DNA from: Xestospongia muta
Taxonomy: Eukaryota > Porifera > Demospongiae > Haplosclerida > Petrosiidae
DNA length: 64,000 nt
Direction of reading: 5' to 3'
Assembly (NCBI GenBank): GCA_963693285.1
Contig: OY848918.1
Location: forward strand, 2,053,501 to 2,117,500
Shown here: in pieces, positions 1 through 11,779 of the stretch
How the letters are laid out: each line of letters begins with the position of its first letter
Position numbering within the stretch: the stretch's first letter is position 1
The notes under the pieces: model-generated
What the model was told of the DNA's origin: nothing
The model's input: the letters and a program-made list of their open reading frames with translations, nothing else
Database searches by the model: none
Made by a program: the position numbers and the translations under genes

Positions 1-1679
1 TTGCTCGACTGCTATTAATACCAAGGAATATTGTAGCTACTGATTTTTGTAGTAAGAGTCACTGATATAATAGTGGCATGTTTGATATGTTTGAGTGCTC
101 AATATAATATCATTAGTATTAGTATTTGGGGATTGATTTCTAACTATTGTATAATGACAATGCTGACACAATAGAATTGTAGTAATGAGACAATTGTTGC
201 CTGCACAAGACACAATCTAAGCACTAGTATATTTAACCTCTTGTAAGAATATCAAAAAGAATTTCAGTTTTCTGATTTTATTACTTACTGTGTGTAGTTT
301 GTGTGGGAGCTTACTACTATTTTATTATGACAACATTGTCACCATACATTTAAGTACGCTTCATAGCCAAACTCAGTTATACTGACATAATCAAGTGGTA
401 ACTAATCAAATTTATTATTATGATACTTGTATTACTACATAATACAAACTGCAGCCAAAAAAAAACAGGAAATAAAGTGTACCAGAAAATAAATTGTAAC
501 AGGAAATAAGTAAAATACTATGCTATGTATGCATGTGATTATTACTATAAAAGTAATTGTTAAACTGAGTTCTAGTAGTTATTAGTGAGATCTCTACTGG
601 ATTATATATGTGAGAATGCCTTGTTCTCAGAGTCCACTACATCTTATCTTCTTTGCTCTACTGCTATTAATACCAAGGAATATTGTAGCTACTGATTTTT
701 GTAGTAAGTGTCACTAAATATTAATATTGAAGTATATATGTCATAATATCCTATGTACACAGTTATACTATGATTACAACATTACATGTGTGTAATAATA
801 TCTGTTATTATAGATCCAATTCTTCATAGTCTACCTGATACAATTGTTGCTCTTATAAATGAGAAAGTCTTTCTCACCTGTGAAGTCTCCACAACAGGAT
901 CTGCGTGATAGTACTGACCTTATAATAGATACTATACATAGTGCTGGAACAAATAATGTGATTGATGCTATGTATAATGCTAGAAATATCAGTTGGACAT
1001 GTTTTAGTTCTGATCCTAATGATGATAAAACTAGATACAATATAACAATAATTGCTGGAGAAAATAACAATGATAATACATATCAATGTGGAGTTGACAA
1101 TTATGCCACAAAGAAAGCAAAGCTACTTGTTGTAAATGGTACAAACTTGTAACTTAGACTAATATAATGTCTACTTATTTTCTTTTTAGCTCTGCCATCT
1201 CTTCTTAATCCTTCCACTGTTCAGTTACTGAACACTACTGCTCTCTTCCTTTTCAAACTCCCCTCATTTATAAACACTCCTTCTTTATCAGATTATCCAG
1301 TAGTTTTTACTACCTCAATATCTTCACATACTACAAGTAATGAACACTGTACAACATAAACTGTGTTATCTCTCACTTCTCTTATATCAGTCTCTTCAGT
1401 TATTCCAACTCCAAATACAGCTGGTAATAATGCTGATTTATTTGTCTATATTTATGGATTGTCTGTTGGTATTGTTCTACTGATCATCATAATCATTATT
1501 GTTATAATATCAGTGATATATATTATCAAATACCATACTAAAAGTGAGTCCAATATATTGTCAATAGTGATGATAATGTATACTCTTTTAATTTATGCTA
1601 TGTCCTTTGTTTCATAGCCAAATCTACTACAGAAAAAAAAGAAATTAATATTTATTATCACGATTATAAAGTGTGTTGA
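1..1679 (+). pseudogene. Gene A1: Ig-domain membrane receptor with a frameshift
   Basis: Exons by comparison with intact copies A2 and A3: 1-51 (3' part of an upstream leader exon, cut by the window edge), 616-703 (signal peptide starting MPCSQSPLHL and ending ATDFC), 814-1138 (Ig domain), 1190-1336 (degenerate FN3 start plus Ser/Thr stalk), 1391-1543 (transmembrane), 1618-1679 (tail, stop TGA). The Ig exon is 325 bases where A2 and A3 have 324. The extra base lies in the GGATCTGCGTGATAG stretch near 900 and brings TGA into frame, so the Ig domain cannot be read through. All other splice sites and frames are kept. Either a recent pseudogene or a one-base sequence error. The tail lacks the SEYSNI motif of A2/A3. 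Confidence 0.7.
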
Positions 1680-2389
1680 AAGAAGTTTCCTCAACTAAAG
1701 ACAACTTTGTAATGCAAAATATTAATATTTTCAATTTTAACAAATTATTATATACCAATTGTCTGTTCATTTATATACTTTTTTATTTATAATTCAAGTA
1801 CTGATTATGAGACTATAATTTTTCTGTAGTGTTATACAATCAAAGGACAGTCTTTAAATATTAGTACATCATGTGCCAATTAATAGTAGTAGTGCATTTT
1901 TTTGTTGTTCTCACAAACAGTAAGTGAACTGAACACAATATTGTTTACAGTCAAAACTTTATTATGCATTGTTGACATTATATTGTGTAGTTCAAGAATC
2001 ATTTATACATAGCATTGTATTTCTTATTATGAACAATGTCATTGGATTAATGTATACATCTATTGACTTTGAAATCTGTATTAAAAAAGCCAATTATTGA
2101 CCAACAAGTCAAGCCATATCTGTAATTAAAGGAAAAAATGGTTATCTCAGTTATTATGGCTGTAACCAGGCAACCTTCTTCTGAATAACTGACCTTCACT
2201 ATTACCCAGTAGATGATGTAAATGTAGACTGCTGATAAGTCACTAACAATGAATATTAATTAGATCATTCCCACATAATGTTTTTTAAATATATCCATAT
2301 ATGTAACAGATGACTAGCTCAGCTACAAATAGAGATTCAATCATATGCAACTTGTAAGAGGCTCTAGTCTAAAGAAGAATACCAGAGAG
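1680..2389. other. 3' flank of A1 and 5' flank of B1
   Basis: I see no coding exon here. The first part (to about 1990) is the 3' flank shared by all A copies (13505-13870, 27426-27790) and, more distantly, by 6250-6720. The last 300 bases match the sequence upstream of the two decayed B genes (about 13,900-14,100 and 27,800-28,030), so this is duplicated promoter/UTR sequence. Confidence 0.55.
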
Positions 2390-4668
2390 ATGAAGGAATT
2401 ATACTTTCTCATTCTTTGGTTCCTAATATGGACTACAAGAGGGCAAGGTAATAAAGTACACAGTTTGTATATTCCTCTCAAAATTCCCATTCTTACTACT
2501 TTATAGTTATTGAGAGCCCACATTCACAGGTTGCTCTACCTGATACTAATGTGACATTTACTTGTAGAGGTAGAGGTAGTCACAGTATTCTTTACTTTGA
2601 GAAACCAGACACTAATCCTATGACTGATGATCCACCTCTTGTCAAAACCAACCTCAATAATTATAACATCTTCATTGAGTTAGCTCCTCCAGTCATTGAA
2701 AATGGGGCCAAATCATTTAATTGGACTATCAGAGTTCTTGCTACTCCTGAAAATAATCTTACAGAGTTTTTCTGTCGATTTGTTGGACTTGAAAAATCAT
2801 ATGACACTGACAGATCAGTACTGACTGTTGCTAATGGTAAGATATAATTTAAAACAAAATCATTATTGTAATATGATAAGTCTTATTCTCTGTATTGTGT
2901 ACATGTGATGTGATACTCTTTCATTTAGAAACTCTATCTTCTCCTGGTACACCTCAAGTGTTGATGAGTAACCTTACTTACATGTTGATATCTTGGTCTC
3001 CACCATGGGTTCATTCTGTTAATAACTACAATGTGTCTATTACTAATACTACTACTGGTATTACTACTATATACATCACTCATAATAATGTATTTATATT
3101 GTCTTGTGATGGACAACTACTGGATCAATGTCATACTCTGGAAATAGTAGTTACAGCTAATACTGATGTGGGTTCTACAACTAGTAACATATTTTATGGA
3201 GGGTTTCCTAAAAGTACATAGCAATTGTATATTATTATTCAATTATAATTAATTATTTCTATAGCCTTGTCACCAGTGGATGAAAACACATTTAGAATTG
3301 AGATATATCAAAGACAAAATGGCAGTATAAAGACAGAGATAACATTTACAGTATGAAATATTAAAGTGCACTGTTATAATTTGTACACTGAATTTTCTAG
3401 AAACCTAGTGTTTGTTCATATCAAGTACTAAAGTATAATTATTCTGTAAAAGAACAGAACAATACTAATACAACATGGAGGAACTATACAACTTCTATCC
3501 CTGCATTAAATATTGAGGGACTTAAGAAGAACTGGTACTATCAACTTGTTTTACAAGTATGGGATGTGAACATTCCAGATGTAGTTTATGAGACAAACAA
3601 ATCATTTTGTAAGTTATTTTATCAATCCTTGAATTCATACATGTTGTAAATGTTTATGAGATATTTTATATTGATCTTTGTGGCTTGTTACAATTCATAC
3701 TTACAATTTATACAAGTGTTCATGCTATGCTTTAAGATTAATTTTGACCTTTGTAATAATTTCAGGACTACAACAATGTATACTATAATAGTATTTATAT
3801 CAACAGCTAATAAGATGAACTAATGAAACTAGGCTATTTGATTTAATTTCCTTTTATTCATACAATAAGTTAGCATGAATACTGACATCATTGATAACTA
3901 ACTTTAATGTTATTAATAATAATGACTTTTCAACAAAAGTTTTAGCTTATGCTAGAAAGCAATAATAACATGTGAAGAGTCTTATATTTCTGGTCTTATA
4001 TCATTTAGCTACTTATTTAACTAGTGTTACTCCAACTTCAACAGGTAAGGAAGACTTACATAGTATATATACAATAATAATGTAACATGTAAATTCCTTT
4101 GTGTCTACATGACTTACAATGATTATTTGGTCATATAAACTAGTACATGCTAGAGAGAACATGTCTACACATTTGGAAGAAATTAGGCACAATTAATTAC
4201 ATGATAACAGAGAGAGTCTCTGGGTAGTCTGATTGTAAATTGATATATATTTGATTCACTAAAAAATTTTTATTATATATAACTAATTGTAGTATATCAT
4301 GTTACTATTCTACAAATACTGATGTAACTATCTGTCTTTTTCTCTCCCACACACACACACACGCGTGCGCACACACACTCATTCACACATTAGTTTCTGT
4401 ATCACTAGTTTTCATTTCATCATCCACTACAAGTAAAGAGTATTATAATATATCACACAATATTTAACTTAATTATCTCCTTCTCCATTAGTACCTTCAG
4501 TTACTCCAACTACACATACAGCTGGTATTAATGATACTTTATATATCATTATTTTTGGGGTGTCTGGTGCTGTTCTATTCTTCATAATAATTGTTATTGT
4601 TATCACATCAGTGATATGTGTTATTTATATGAAATATTATACAAGTAAGTCCAATAAGCATACACTAA

Positions 4669-4700
<32 letters not shown>

Positions 4701-4832
4701 CCTGTACTCTCTAAGTGACTGCATTGATTCTCTTATTTCCTTTAATTCATAGCCAAATATACTTCTGGAAAATGCGAAAATGAAGATTATACCAATATTC
4801 CTATGAAGCACAGTCCCATATATAAGAGCTAG
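2390..4832 (+). CDS. Gene B1: Ig-FN3-FN3 receptor with short cytoplasmic tail
   Basis: Nine exons give an uninterrupted 424-residue protein: 2390-2447, 2507-2836, 2929-3213, 3265-3350, 3401-3608, 4009-4044, 4394-4432, 4492-4644, 4753-4832. Residues 1-19 are a signal peptide (MKELYFLILW...). Residues 20-129 form an Ig-type domain (Cys in TFTC and EFFC). Residues 130-224 are an FN3 domain (ISWSPPW core, GFPK end) and 225-322 a second FN3 split by a phase 0 intron. A Ser/Thr stalk spans 323-362, a transmembrane helix about 364-393, and a 31-residue tail follows. The tail has NEDYTNIPM (a pYxN-type SH2 site) and SPIYKS. All ectodomain joints except the FN3-2 intron are phase 1. The ectodomain is nearly identical to B2, which carries a long ITIM tail, so the two look like paired receptors. 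The ligand is unknown; exon structure is inferred from splice consensus and from B2. Confidence 0.8.
4350..4380. repeat. CA/CG dinucleotide microsatellite
   Basis: A run of alternating CA with a few CG steps lies in the polypyrimidine region upstream of B1 exon 7. Similar CA/CT-rich tracts precede the stalk exons of C1 and its remnants (8790-8820, 9020-9035, 10000-10010, 23935-23945). Confidence 0.7.
4666..4696. repeat. TA dinucleotide microsatellite
   Basis: About fifteen consecutive AT steps in the last intron of B1. Confidence 0.8.
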
Positions 4833-5378
4833 GCACTCCCATAAAAGAAAACATTATAACTCACTAACTAATAGACAATAACATTATAACATAAGTGAAT
4901 GAAATATTTAACAATATAATTGTAGTTGATACAAAATATATATTATAATAATTTCTTATATATTATGTTTCTATTGTTACTATTCAAGTAGAAAATCTGG
5001 GATGATATCAAGTCATTGTTTATCTATTAAAAGATATTTGAACTCAGGAAAGTCTGGAAAATTGGAAGATAATGGTTGCATCAATATTCCTATGACGTCC
5101 TGTACCACAAATATATATATTTCCTGAGTAACAGCTAGACATTCTTCTAAAAGCAGTACCTAGTACCTTTTCCTCTACATACAGCCACTTTGCCTTTTTA
5201 AAGTTACTTTATAAATGGCTATTAAAATTTTTAGTTTATAATTAGCAATGGCCAGTTCCTTGTTGGCAGCAATATGTACTTTAGAGTACTATGTGTACAC
5301 AGTAACTCTAGTACTATTGTTATCTTTAACACAAGTAAATAATGCTCAGTTATAATGTAGTTATTGTTTTGTGTCTAG
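4833..5378 (+). other. 3' flank of B1 with decayed copy of its last exon
   Basis: Around 5048-5110 a stretch beginning AAGTCTGGAAAATTGGAAG aligns with the B1 tail exon (SGKCENEDYTNIPM region), but the tyrosine codon and frame are lost. It is a decayed duplicate of the tail exon. The remaining sequence to 5378 shows no exon I can support. Confidence 0.45.
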
Positions 5379-5731
5379 TTATGTTAATAGTAATCTAACT
5401 GTAAAGTGGACATTTATACATACTGGAGGTATTCCATTAAATAACATCAGTATATTTTGTAAAAGTGAAGAACTAAAAGAGAGTGGTTATTCTAGTGAAC
5501 TTACTAACACTTCATTATCTACTTCAATGACTAACTATATTGTACAGAGTATATCAGTAGGTCTGGTAACTGATGGTACAAACTACAATATTAGTGCAAC
5601 CACTAGTAAGTAGTAATATATATCAACTATATTATTATAGTATTATCATTATATAAACTTTAGGCATTCTATCACAATCTATTATTAGTTTAGTATCAGG
5701 AGACCCTCCAGGTCAATTTTTTGTCATTTGA
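5379..5731 (+). pseudogene. Orphan FN3 exon and start of a second FN3 exon
   Basis: After the acceptor GTGTCTAG, 5379-5605 is open for 75 codons (NSNLTVKWTF..., TDGTNYNISATTS) and ends at a GTAAGT donor. The pattern is FN3-like: a tryptophan strand near the start and a Y-x-I-x-A strand near the end. It is phase 2-1, unlike the phase 1-1 FN3 exons of the A-C genes. A second acceptor at 5663 opens an exon reading SGDPPGQF, a typical start of the next FN3 repeat, which hits TGA near 5730. No leader, transmembrane or tail exon is attached. I take it as a fragment of a different FN3 gene. Confidence 0.45.
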
Positions 5732-7312
5732 GTATATTGTGGTAAGATGTATAGCAGCTAGTCACATTGTTACACATATATTGCTGACTCACATTAGAGT
5801 GGCTTACACCTTATTACTACACATTATATATATATATATTGCATTATGGCCAAAAAAGCAGTTCAAAGAAAAGCTGGTAATTATATCAGTACACTAAGGT
5901 AATGGTCAGTAAACATCTACTACAAGTTAAGAAATTAAATGCTTTAATATTAAATTCAAGTTATGGAGTCTCATTAATTACTATATACCTATTGTTTATG
6001 ATCTGGAGTGTGCATGTAATTTATTCTACTGCTCTATATTATCAAATATGATCAACTATATGTAGTTTGTATTTGTATATATAAAATAATTAAAGACTAA
6101 ATGAATCAAGTTGCATAAAAATTAACAAACAATATAATTTTTTTATTATTCAGTAAATTTCACAATTGTTCAATATACAATACAAAGGATAATTAATGGT
6201 GAACAACAGTTGGTCCTTGTAGTGATTATATCAACAAGCTATTTTGTTATCATGATTATGTAAAAGGTATTGCGTCAAGTCTCCTCTACTAAAGACAACT
6301 CTCAGCATTACTATTTTAAACAAGTTATTGTATATCAAATATTGACATCAATTCATTTATTTGATTTTTGATTCATATAATGATATATAAAATTAAGGGA
6401 CAGTCATTAAATTTAGTGAATAATGTGGCAAATAAAGACAGTAATAGTTTATTACTTGTTCCACTAACAGTAAGTAAACTAAACACAATAATAATATTAC
6501 ATTATTATATGTAATGTTGATATCTTATATACTTACATAACTATGATGACTGTTGTATAATATGATATAGTTATTGTATCAACAGTCCTAGGAACAAACT
6601 AGAGATAGTGTTCCTTCATACATCTCACAATTCTTTAAGCCTTGAGTCTCTGTTCTATTACTGCTTATTATTTCAGTTTTAATAACAAGATTGATTATTA
6701 GTTGCTTCATTTATTTTTTTGTAGTCCAATAGCAATACAAATACATCCATTGTAAGTCTACTATAGAGTTATAAAGTTAAATTAGCACATCTATATTATG
6801 TTATTAATGAATTAATAATTTATAATTATAGACTATTACTATTGTTTGCTAGCAAATTTGATTTGTGATACAAAGTAATGTAGTTGTATTTAATTTGTAG
6901 ATAATATATATTAACATGTATCAGGACAACAGTAGCTCTTGATATCTTATATAATATATTGCAATTTCCATCTTCTTTTCTCTTAATAACGCTCTAAGAA
7001 TAATTACTTCCTATCTATCAATGTAATAGAATGATACTAACCATTCCTGACATGTATCCTTCAACATTGAATGATTGTCCTAGCAACATTAGCAGTATAG
7101 TGGGTGGATCTAATAGAGAGGACATTGTGACATGTTCCAACAAAGCACTGGCAAGTATTCAATGAGACAGAGATATCATAATGTATTGGGATAGGATAAT
7201 GAAAAGGAAGTGGGAGTAGCAAGTGGTATGAGTTCAATAGGTCATATATACCTAACTATTATCTTTTGTCATTAAGAGAGGAAATAATTCTAAACCACAA
7301 GGATATCTGGAT
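5732..7312. other. Intergenic region with relic of an A-type gene 3' end
   Basis: Around 6230-6720 the sequence follows the tail exon and 3' flank of gene A at low identity (TATCATGATTAT..., CTACTAAAGACAACT..., AAGGGACAGTC...). The block 6340-6720 recurs almost unchanged at about 15,885-16,265 and 28,845-29,235, downstream of the decayed B genes. A 45-codon open stretch at 7031-7165 has no recognisable domain. Otherwise I see nothing coding. Confidence 0.4.
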
Positions 7313-9227
7313 ATGTCGTACACAATTGTTGTGAGATATGGGTTCCTGGTGGTTATCTTAACAACATGTCTATCAGAAGTGGCTACTGAATGTGGTTAGT
7401 TAAAATTATATTATAGTAAGTAGGAACTGATAATAACTAGACCATATATGTATTGTTCCCTCTATCTCTCTAAGTAACACTTCATCCAAGGACAACAGTA
7501 GCTTTTGAATATACTACTGTTATTTTATTTTGTATGGCTAAAGATTCTGTTGTCAACCCTGAATTACAAGTTAATGGAACCTATACATCTGAACACAATA
7601 TAGACTATTTAAATAGTCGTGGTATATCATGGAATACAACAGATAATGGATTCTACATCTATATAAATGCATCATTGACAATCAGTGGTACTTCTGTCAG
7701 ATGTAAACTTGATACTTGTTTGAGCAATACTGCCTATCTTTATGTCACAAATGGTAAGTAAAATAGCAGTGTTCTTTTTAATGGATTATTTCTATTTTAG
7801 CTCCTCCCAATCCACCAGCACACAACCTCTTGTTTCAAAACTCAACACTACTGCTCTCAATGTCTCTTGGTCCTCACCATGGTCATATCCAGTTAACAGC
7901 TATACATTAACTATTAGTAGTCCAGATATCTCTCCACAGTACAATACTACTAACACATACTTCCTTGTATCAATGGAGACTCTACATGTTAGTGAATGTA
8001 GTCCAATAGTATTGAGTGTAGAAGCTAATACTGATGTAGGAGGTAGTGGTAACAGTGATAACACTACTACTGGCTTCCCTAAATGTAAGTTATCACACTG
8101 TCCGATATACATAGAGAAAAGATGAGTAAATTAATTATCAATATAGTACTCACTACTGTCAGCATATACTAATTGTTATAATGAATATCTTTTTGTATTA
8201 TTAGCACTAAATGACATTGACATAAAAGCTAATTTGACATGGACAACAAATGGAAGTGACAGATCACTGCTGGTTCAACTTATAGTAAGTTAACTACACA
8301 ACAGTGTATGTCTTTATTTAATTAACTAAGGAGTATTTTATTAATTGTGATAGATAAAAACAATTTTGCATCTTTATATCACAAATTAACTATTATCTAG
8401 CATCCTGCTGTATGTGATTATGATGTACTATATTATGAGTTTATTATCATCAATGAGAACACTGAAATGAACAGAACATATTCTCATCAAACCAATTCTA
8501 CTATCCTGTTAAATGTGGAGTCACTGTTCTCTCAACAAAAAGACATTGATTCTTTCACAGTTAATGTCACCATTACTAATGAAGTTAATGACACAAAAAT
8601 GAAAACATTAGTGGAAAACCTTAGTAAGTTAATGTATTGTTATTATTCAGTTAAAATATCAATATATTCATCATATTTGTATATGGTAAACTAAATTGTA
8701 AAGTGATATACTGTCTGGAACAATCCAGAAGTGGAAGTAATTATAACATTTTAATAATTCCCTCTATCTCTTTTCTTACATACTCTCTCTCTCTCTCTGT
8801 TTGTTCACTCACTCACACATCTATTTAACTAATCAGACTTTTTAGTAGTTGTTCCTACCTCAACGGATTTGATTTCATCTCTGACTTCAGGTAAAGAATA
8901 CATATATTACACCTCAACATTATTAACTAAAACTTTGTTTATTATATTACTTATGATGACCTACTGTAAGTACTAATATTTTGATCTACGACTTCGATTT
9001 TCTGTTTTCTACATACATGGACACACACTCACTCTTCATTTAACTATCCTTTAGTTGCTCCTAGTCCTACCTCAATAGTTTTAACCCCCACACCTACAAC
9101 AAGTAAGGACCAACATATGACACAAACTATAATTTTGTTATTAGTCTCTTTAGTTACTTCAACTACATCTACATTATCTATTATTTATGGAGTGACCAGT
9201 TTTACTCTATTGCTCATCATTATCTAA
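7313..9227 (+). CDS. Gene C1: Ig-FN3-FN3 protein with GPI-type C-terminus, one apparent frameshift
   Basis: Exons: 7313-7394 (signal peptide MSYTIVVRYG... to EVATEC), 7475-7753 (Ig domain, Cys in LFC and VRC, Trp in ISW), 7801-8084 (FN3, VSWSSPW core, GFPK end), 8205-8284 and 8401-8623 (second FN3 split at phase 0), 8846-8890 and 9055-9102 (Ser/Thr/Pro stalk), 9145-9227 (last exon). The exon plan is that of B1. The last exon ends in a hydrophobic run, GVTSFTLLLIII, directly followed by the stop. There is no basic or cytoplasmic stretch, which is the signature of a GPI-attachment signal rather than a type I membrane anchor. The first FN3 exon is 284 bases where the family has 285. The frame changes between the APPNPP start and the SKLNTTAL strand, so one base is missing, either by mutation or sequence error. 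Without that change the product would be about 374 residues. Confidence 0.65.
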
Positions 9228-9890
9228 ATATGACAAATTATAAGAATTACTTTGTCCATGTAATGATAATTACAATTATCATGTCTAACTTTAATAAGTT
9301 GTGAATGAAATAATGTTAAAACAAACTAAATAATGATATTCAATTGTTGTTAGTTTAATGATGAGTTAAGTGTATAAAGAAACTAATAAATTATTACTAT
9401 CTAATCAATTATTTCTTGATATGTATTGATATTAATGGAGAGTACCTTTTAGACATGGACCATTATGTGGTAGAGTTAATATATGTCACCTTTATCATTC
9501 CTTATTAATTTATAAGATCACATGACTATAATAGTGACATATTTGATATGTTTGACTGCACAATATAATAAAATTAGTAATTGTTGTTTGATCTCTAATT
9601 ATTTGTAATGTTGCCAAACTCAATTATACTGATAATAGAGTTAATATTGTTACCTATAGAGGATATTTTGATGATAACATTGAATAGTAACCAATCATGT
9701 ATATAATTACTATAGTATTTGTATTACCACAAAATACAAAGACCATCCACCAAAGTTGTTCCAAGAAATAAGTAAATTCTATGCAATATAAACTTATTTA
9801 GACATAGATACTCACTATTGAGTACTTGGTGGACATTGCTATAAATCTTATCATTAAAGTGACCTGTTGCAGTTATTAGTTAGATGAAGT
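9228..9890. repeat. 3' flank of C1 and plus-strand copy of repeat R1
   Basis: From about 9350 to 9600 lies a plus-strand copy of dispersed repeat R1 (recognisable by GGACCATTATGTGGTAGAG and GATCACATGACTATAATAG). The same sequence occurs inverted at about 10,560-10,830 and 24,470-24,760, and forward at 22,806-23,160 and 23,420-23,570. No exon is supported. Confidence 0.6.
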
Positions 9891-9895
9891 TTTTA

Positions 9896-10194
9896 GTACC
9901 TCAATATCTTCAGACACTACATGTAAGGAACAGTGATAATGACCTACTGCAAGTACTAATAATTTGATTTACAACTTTCATTTTCTGTTTTCTACACATG
10001 CACACACACACTCTTCATTTAACTATTCATTAGTTACTCCTATTCCTACCTTAATAGGTTTAACCCCCACACCTACAACAAGTAATGAAGAACATGCAAC
10101 ACAAACTACAATCTCTTCAGCTACTTCTACTACATCAACATTATCTATCATTTATGGAGTGACCAGTTTTACTCTATTGCTCATCATTATCTAA
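9896..10194 (+). pseudogene. C2: 3'-terminal remnant of a C-type gene
   Basis: Only the stalk and last exons of a C1-like gene survive: a short stalk exon near 9896-9923, 10034-10081 (stalk, LTPTPTT) and 10121-10194 (SIIYGVTSFTLLLIII then stop). They are open, in phase and very close to C1, but no leader, Ig or FN3 exon lies upstream. The GPI-type C-terminus is retained. Confidence 0.6.
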
Positions 10195-11779
10195 ATATGA
10201 CAAATTATAAAATTATGTTGTTTATGTAATGATAATTACAATGTTATGTTTAATTTTAAAATAATGAGTAGTGAATGAAATAGTGTTTAAACAAAATATA
10301 TATGATATTTATTCAAGAGTTGATAGTTCAATGATGAGTAGAATTTGTAAAGATAATAAATTTACAACATAATCAGTTATATCTTGATATATCATTGATG
10401 AGTACTTTTTAAATGTAAATCATTTTATGGTAGAATTAATATATGTTATCTTGGTCCTTTGTAATTAATTATGATCAAATGACTATAATATTGATAATTT
10501 ATATTATAGAAGATATATTGATGGTGTAGTCAAGTAGTGACTAATTATACTGAGTTGTAGGAGTTATTATTGAGATCTCTGTACACACAGTAAGTAAAAA
10601 GATCAAAGTAACTGAAATATTTCAAACACGTCGCTATTATAGTCATGTGATCACGATTAATCGGTAAGGATTTATCAAGATAACGTATATTAACTCTACC
10701 ACATAATGGTCCACATATAAAAGTTCTCTCCATTAATATGAATGACTTATCAAGAAATAACTGATTAGATAGTAATAATTTATTAGTTTCTCTACACTCG
10801 TAACTCATCATTGAACTAACAACACTTAAATATATATCATTTATTAGTTTGTTTAAACATTATTTCATTCACAACTCATTAAAGTTAAACATGATATTGT
10901 TATTATCATGTCAGAGATGAATTCAAATTTGTTGAGGTATAAACAACTACTGAATAGTTGAATGAAAAGGTGTTTGTGAGTGTGTAATATGGGAGGAACA
11001 GAGAATTAAATTATAAATTAAAATATTTATGTTAATAAACATTAACAGAATTAAGACTAATTCTTATGTATTATTAACCAAGTTATAATGTTTAGGTGTA
11101 ATAAATGTTCTACCTGTAACTCATCAATTCTGTTGTAGTTAAACAATTATTGGATAATCTAGAGAGAGTATATAAAAAATGTCGGTAAAAATATCTGTTG
11201 TCAACTATTTCATTTGTGATCTAAAGTTTTGTTTTGCTATCTTGTGCTATACATTGACTTACTAAGGTTTTTCATTATGTTTTCATTATTGTCTCATTAA
11301 CTTTATTAGTAATTGTGACATTAACTGTTAAAGAATTACTATCTGTTTGTTGGGAGAACAGTGAATCCACATTTAACGGGATAATAGAATTGGTTTGACA
11401 AGAATATGTTTTGTTGATTCCAGTGTTCTCATTGATGACAATACTTTGTGTGGGAGCTTACTACTCTTCTATTTTGACAATGTTGTTGTCACATATTTCA
11501 TTACACTCCGTAGCCAAACTCAGTTATACTGACAATCTGTAATATATAGAGTATATATTAATGATGTAATCAAGTGGTAACCAATCATGTATAATATTAT
11601 TATAATACTTGTATTACTACAAAATGCAAACAGTAGCCAACAAAACGTACCAAGAAAGTTGTAACAGGAAATAAGTAAAATACTATGCTATATATGTATA
11701 TGATTATTACCATAAATCTTATCATTAAACTAAGTTGTTGCAGTTATTAGTGAGATCTCTGGATTACATATATTTGAGA
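10195..11779 (-). repeat. Inverted R1 repeat and 5' flank of A2
   Basis: On the minus strand, 10545-10811 is the reverse complement of the 9350-9560 R1 copy, giving a large imperfect inverted repeat around the C2 remnant. This copy keeps an 88-codon open frame (starting MMSYECRETN). The frame is broken in the other copies, so I do not call it a gene. From about 10,850 to 11,780 is the A2 5' flank, repeated at about 24,780-25,704. Confidence 0.5.

Noticed and set aside
831..1086. Minus-strand hydrophobic frames over the A Ig exons (also 12,650 and 26,571)
   Set aside because: Shadows of the plus-strand Ig exon; leucine/isoleucine-rich only because the sense strand is AT-rich.
7031..7165. 45-codon open stretch upstream of C1
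   Set aside because: No splice acceptor, domain or paralogue to support it; not called as an exon.
10545..10811. Minus-strand 88-codon open frame (copy at 24,474-24,740) as a gene
   Set aside because: It is one orientation of repeat R1; forward copies at 9,350 and 22,806 are broken and no splice sites or neighbours support a gene.
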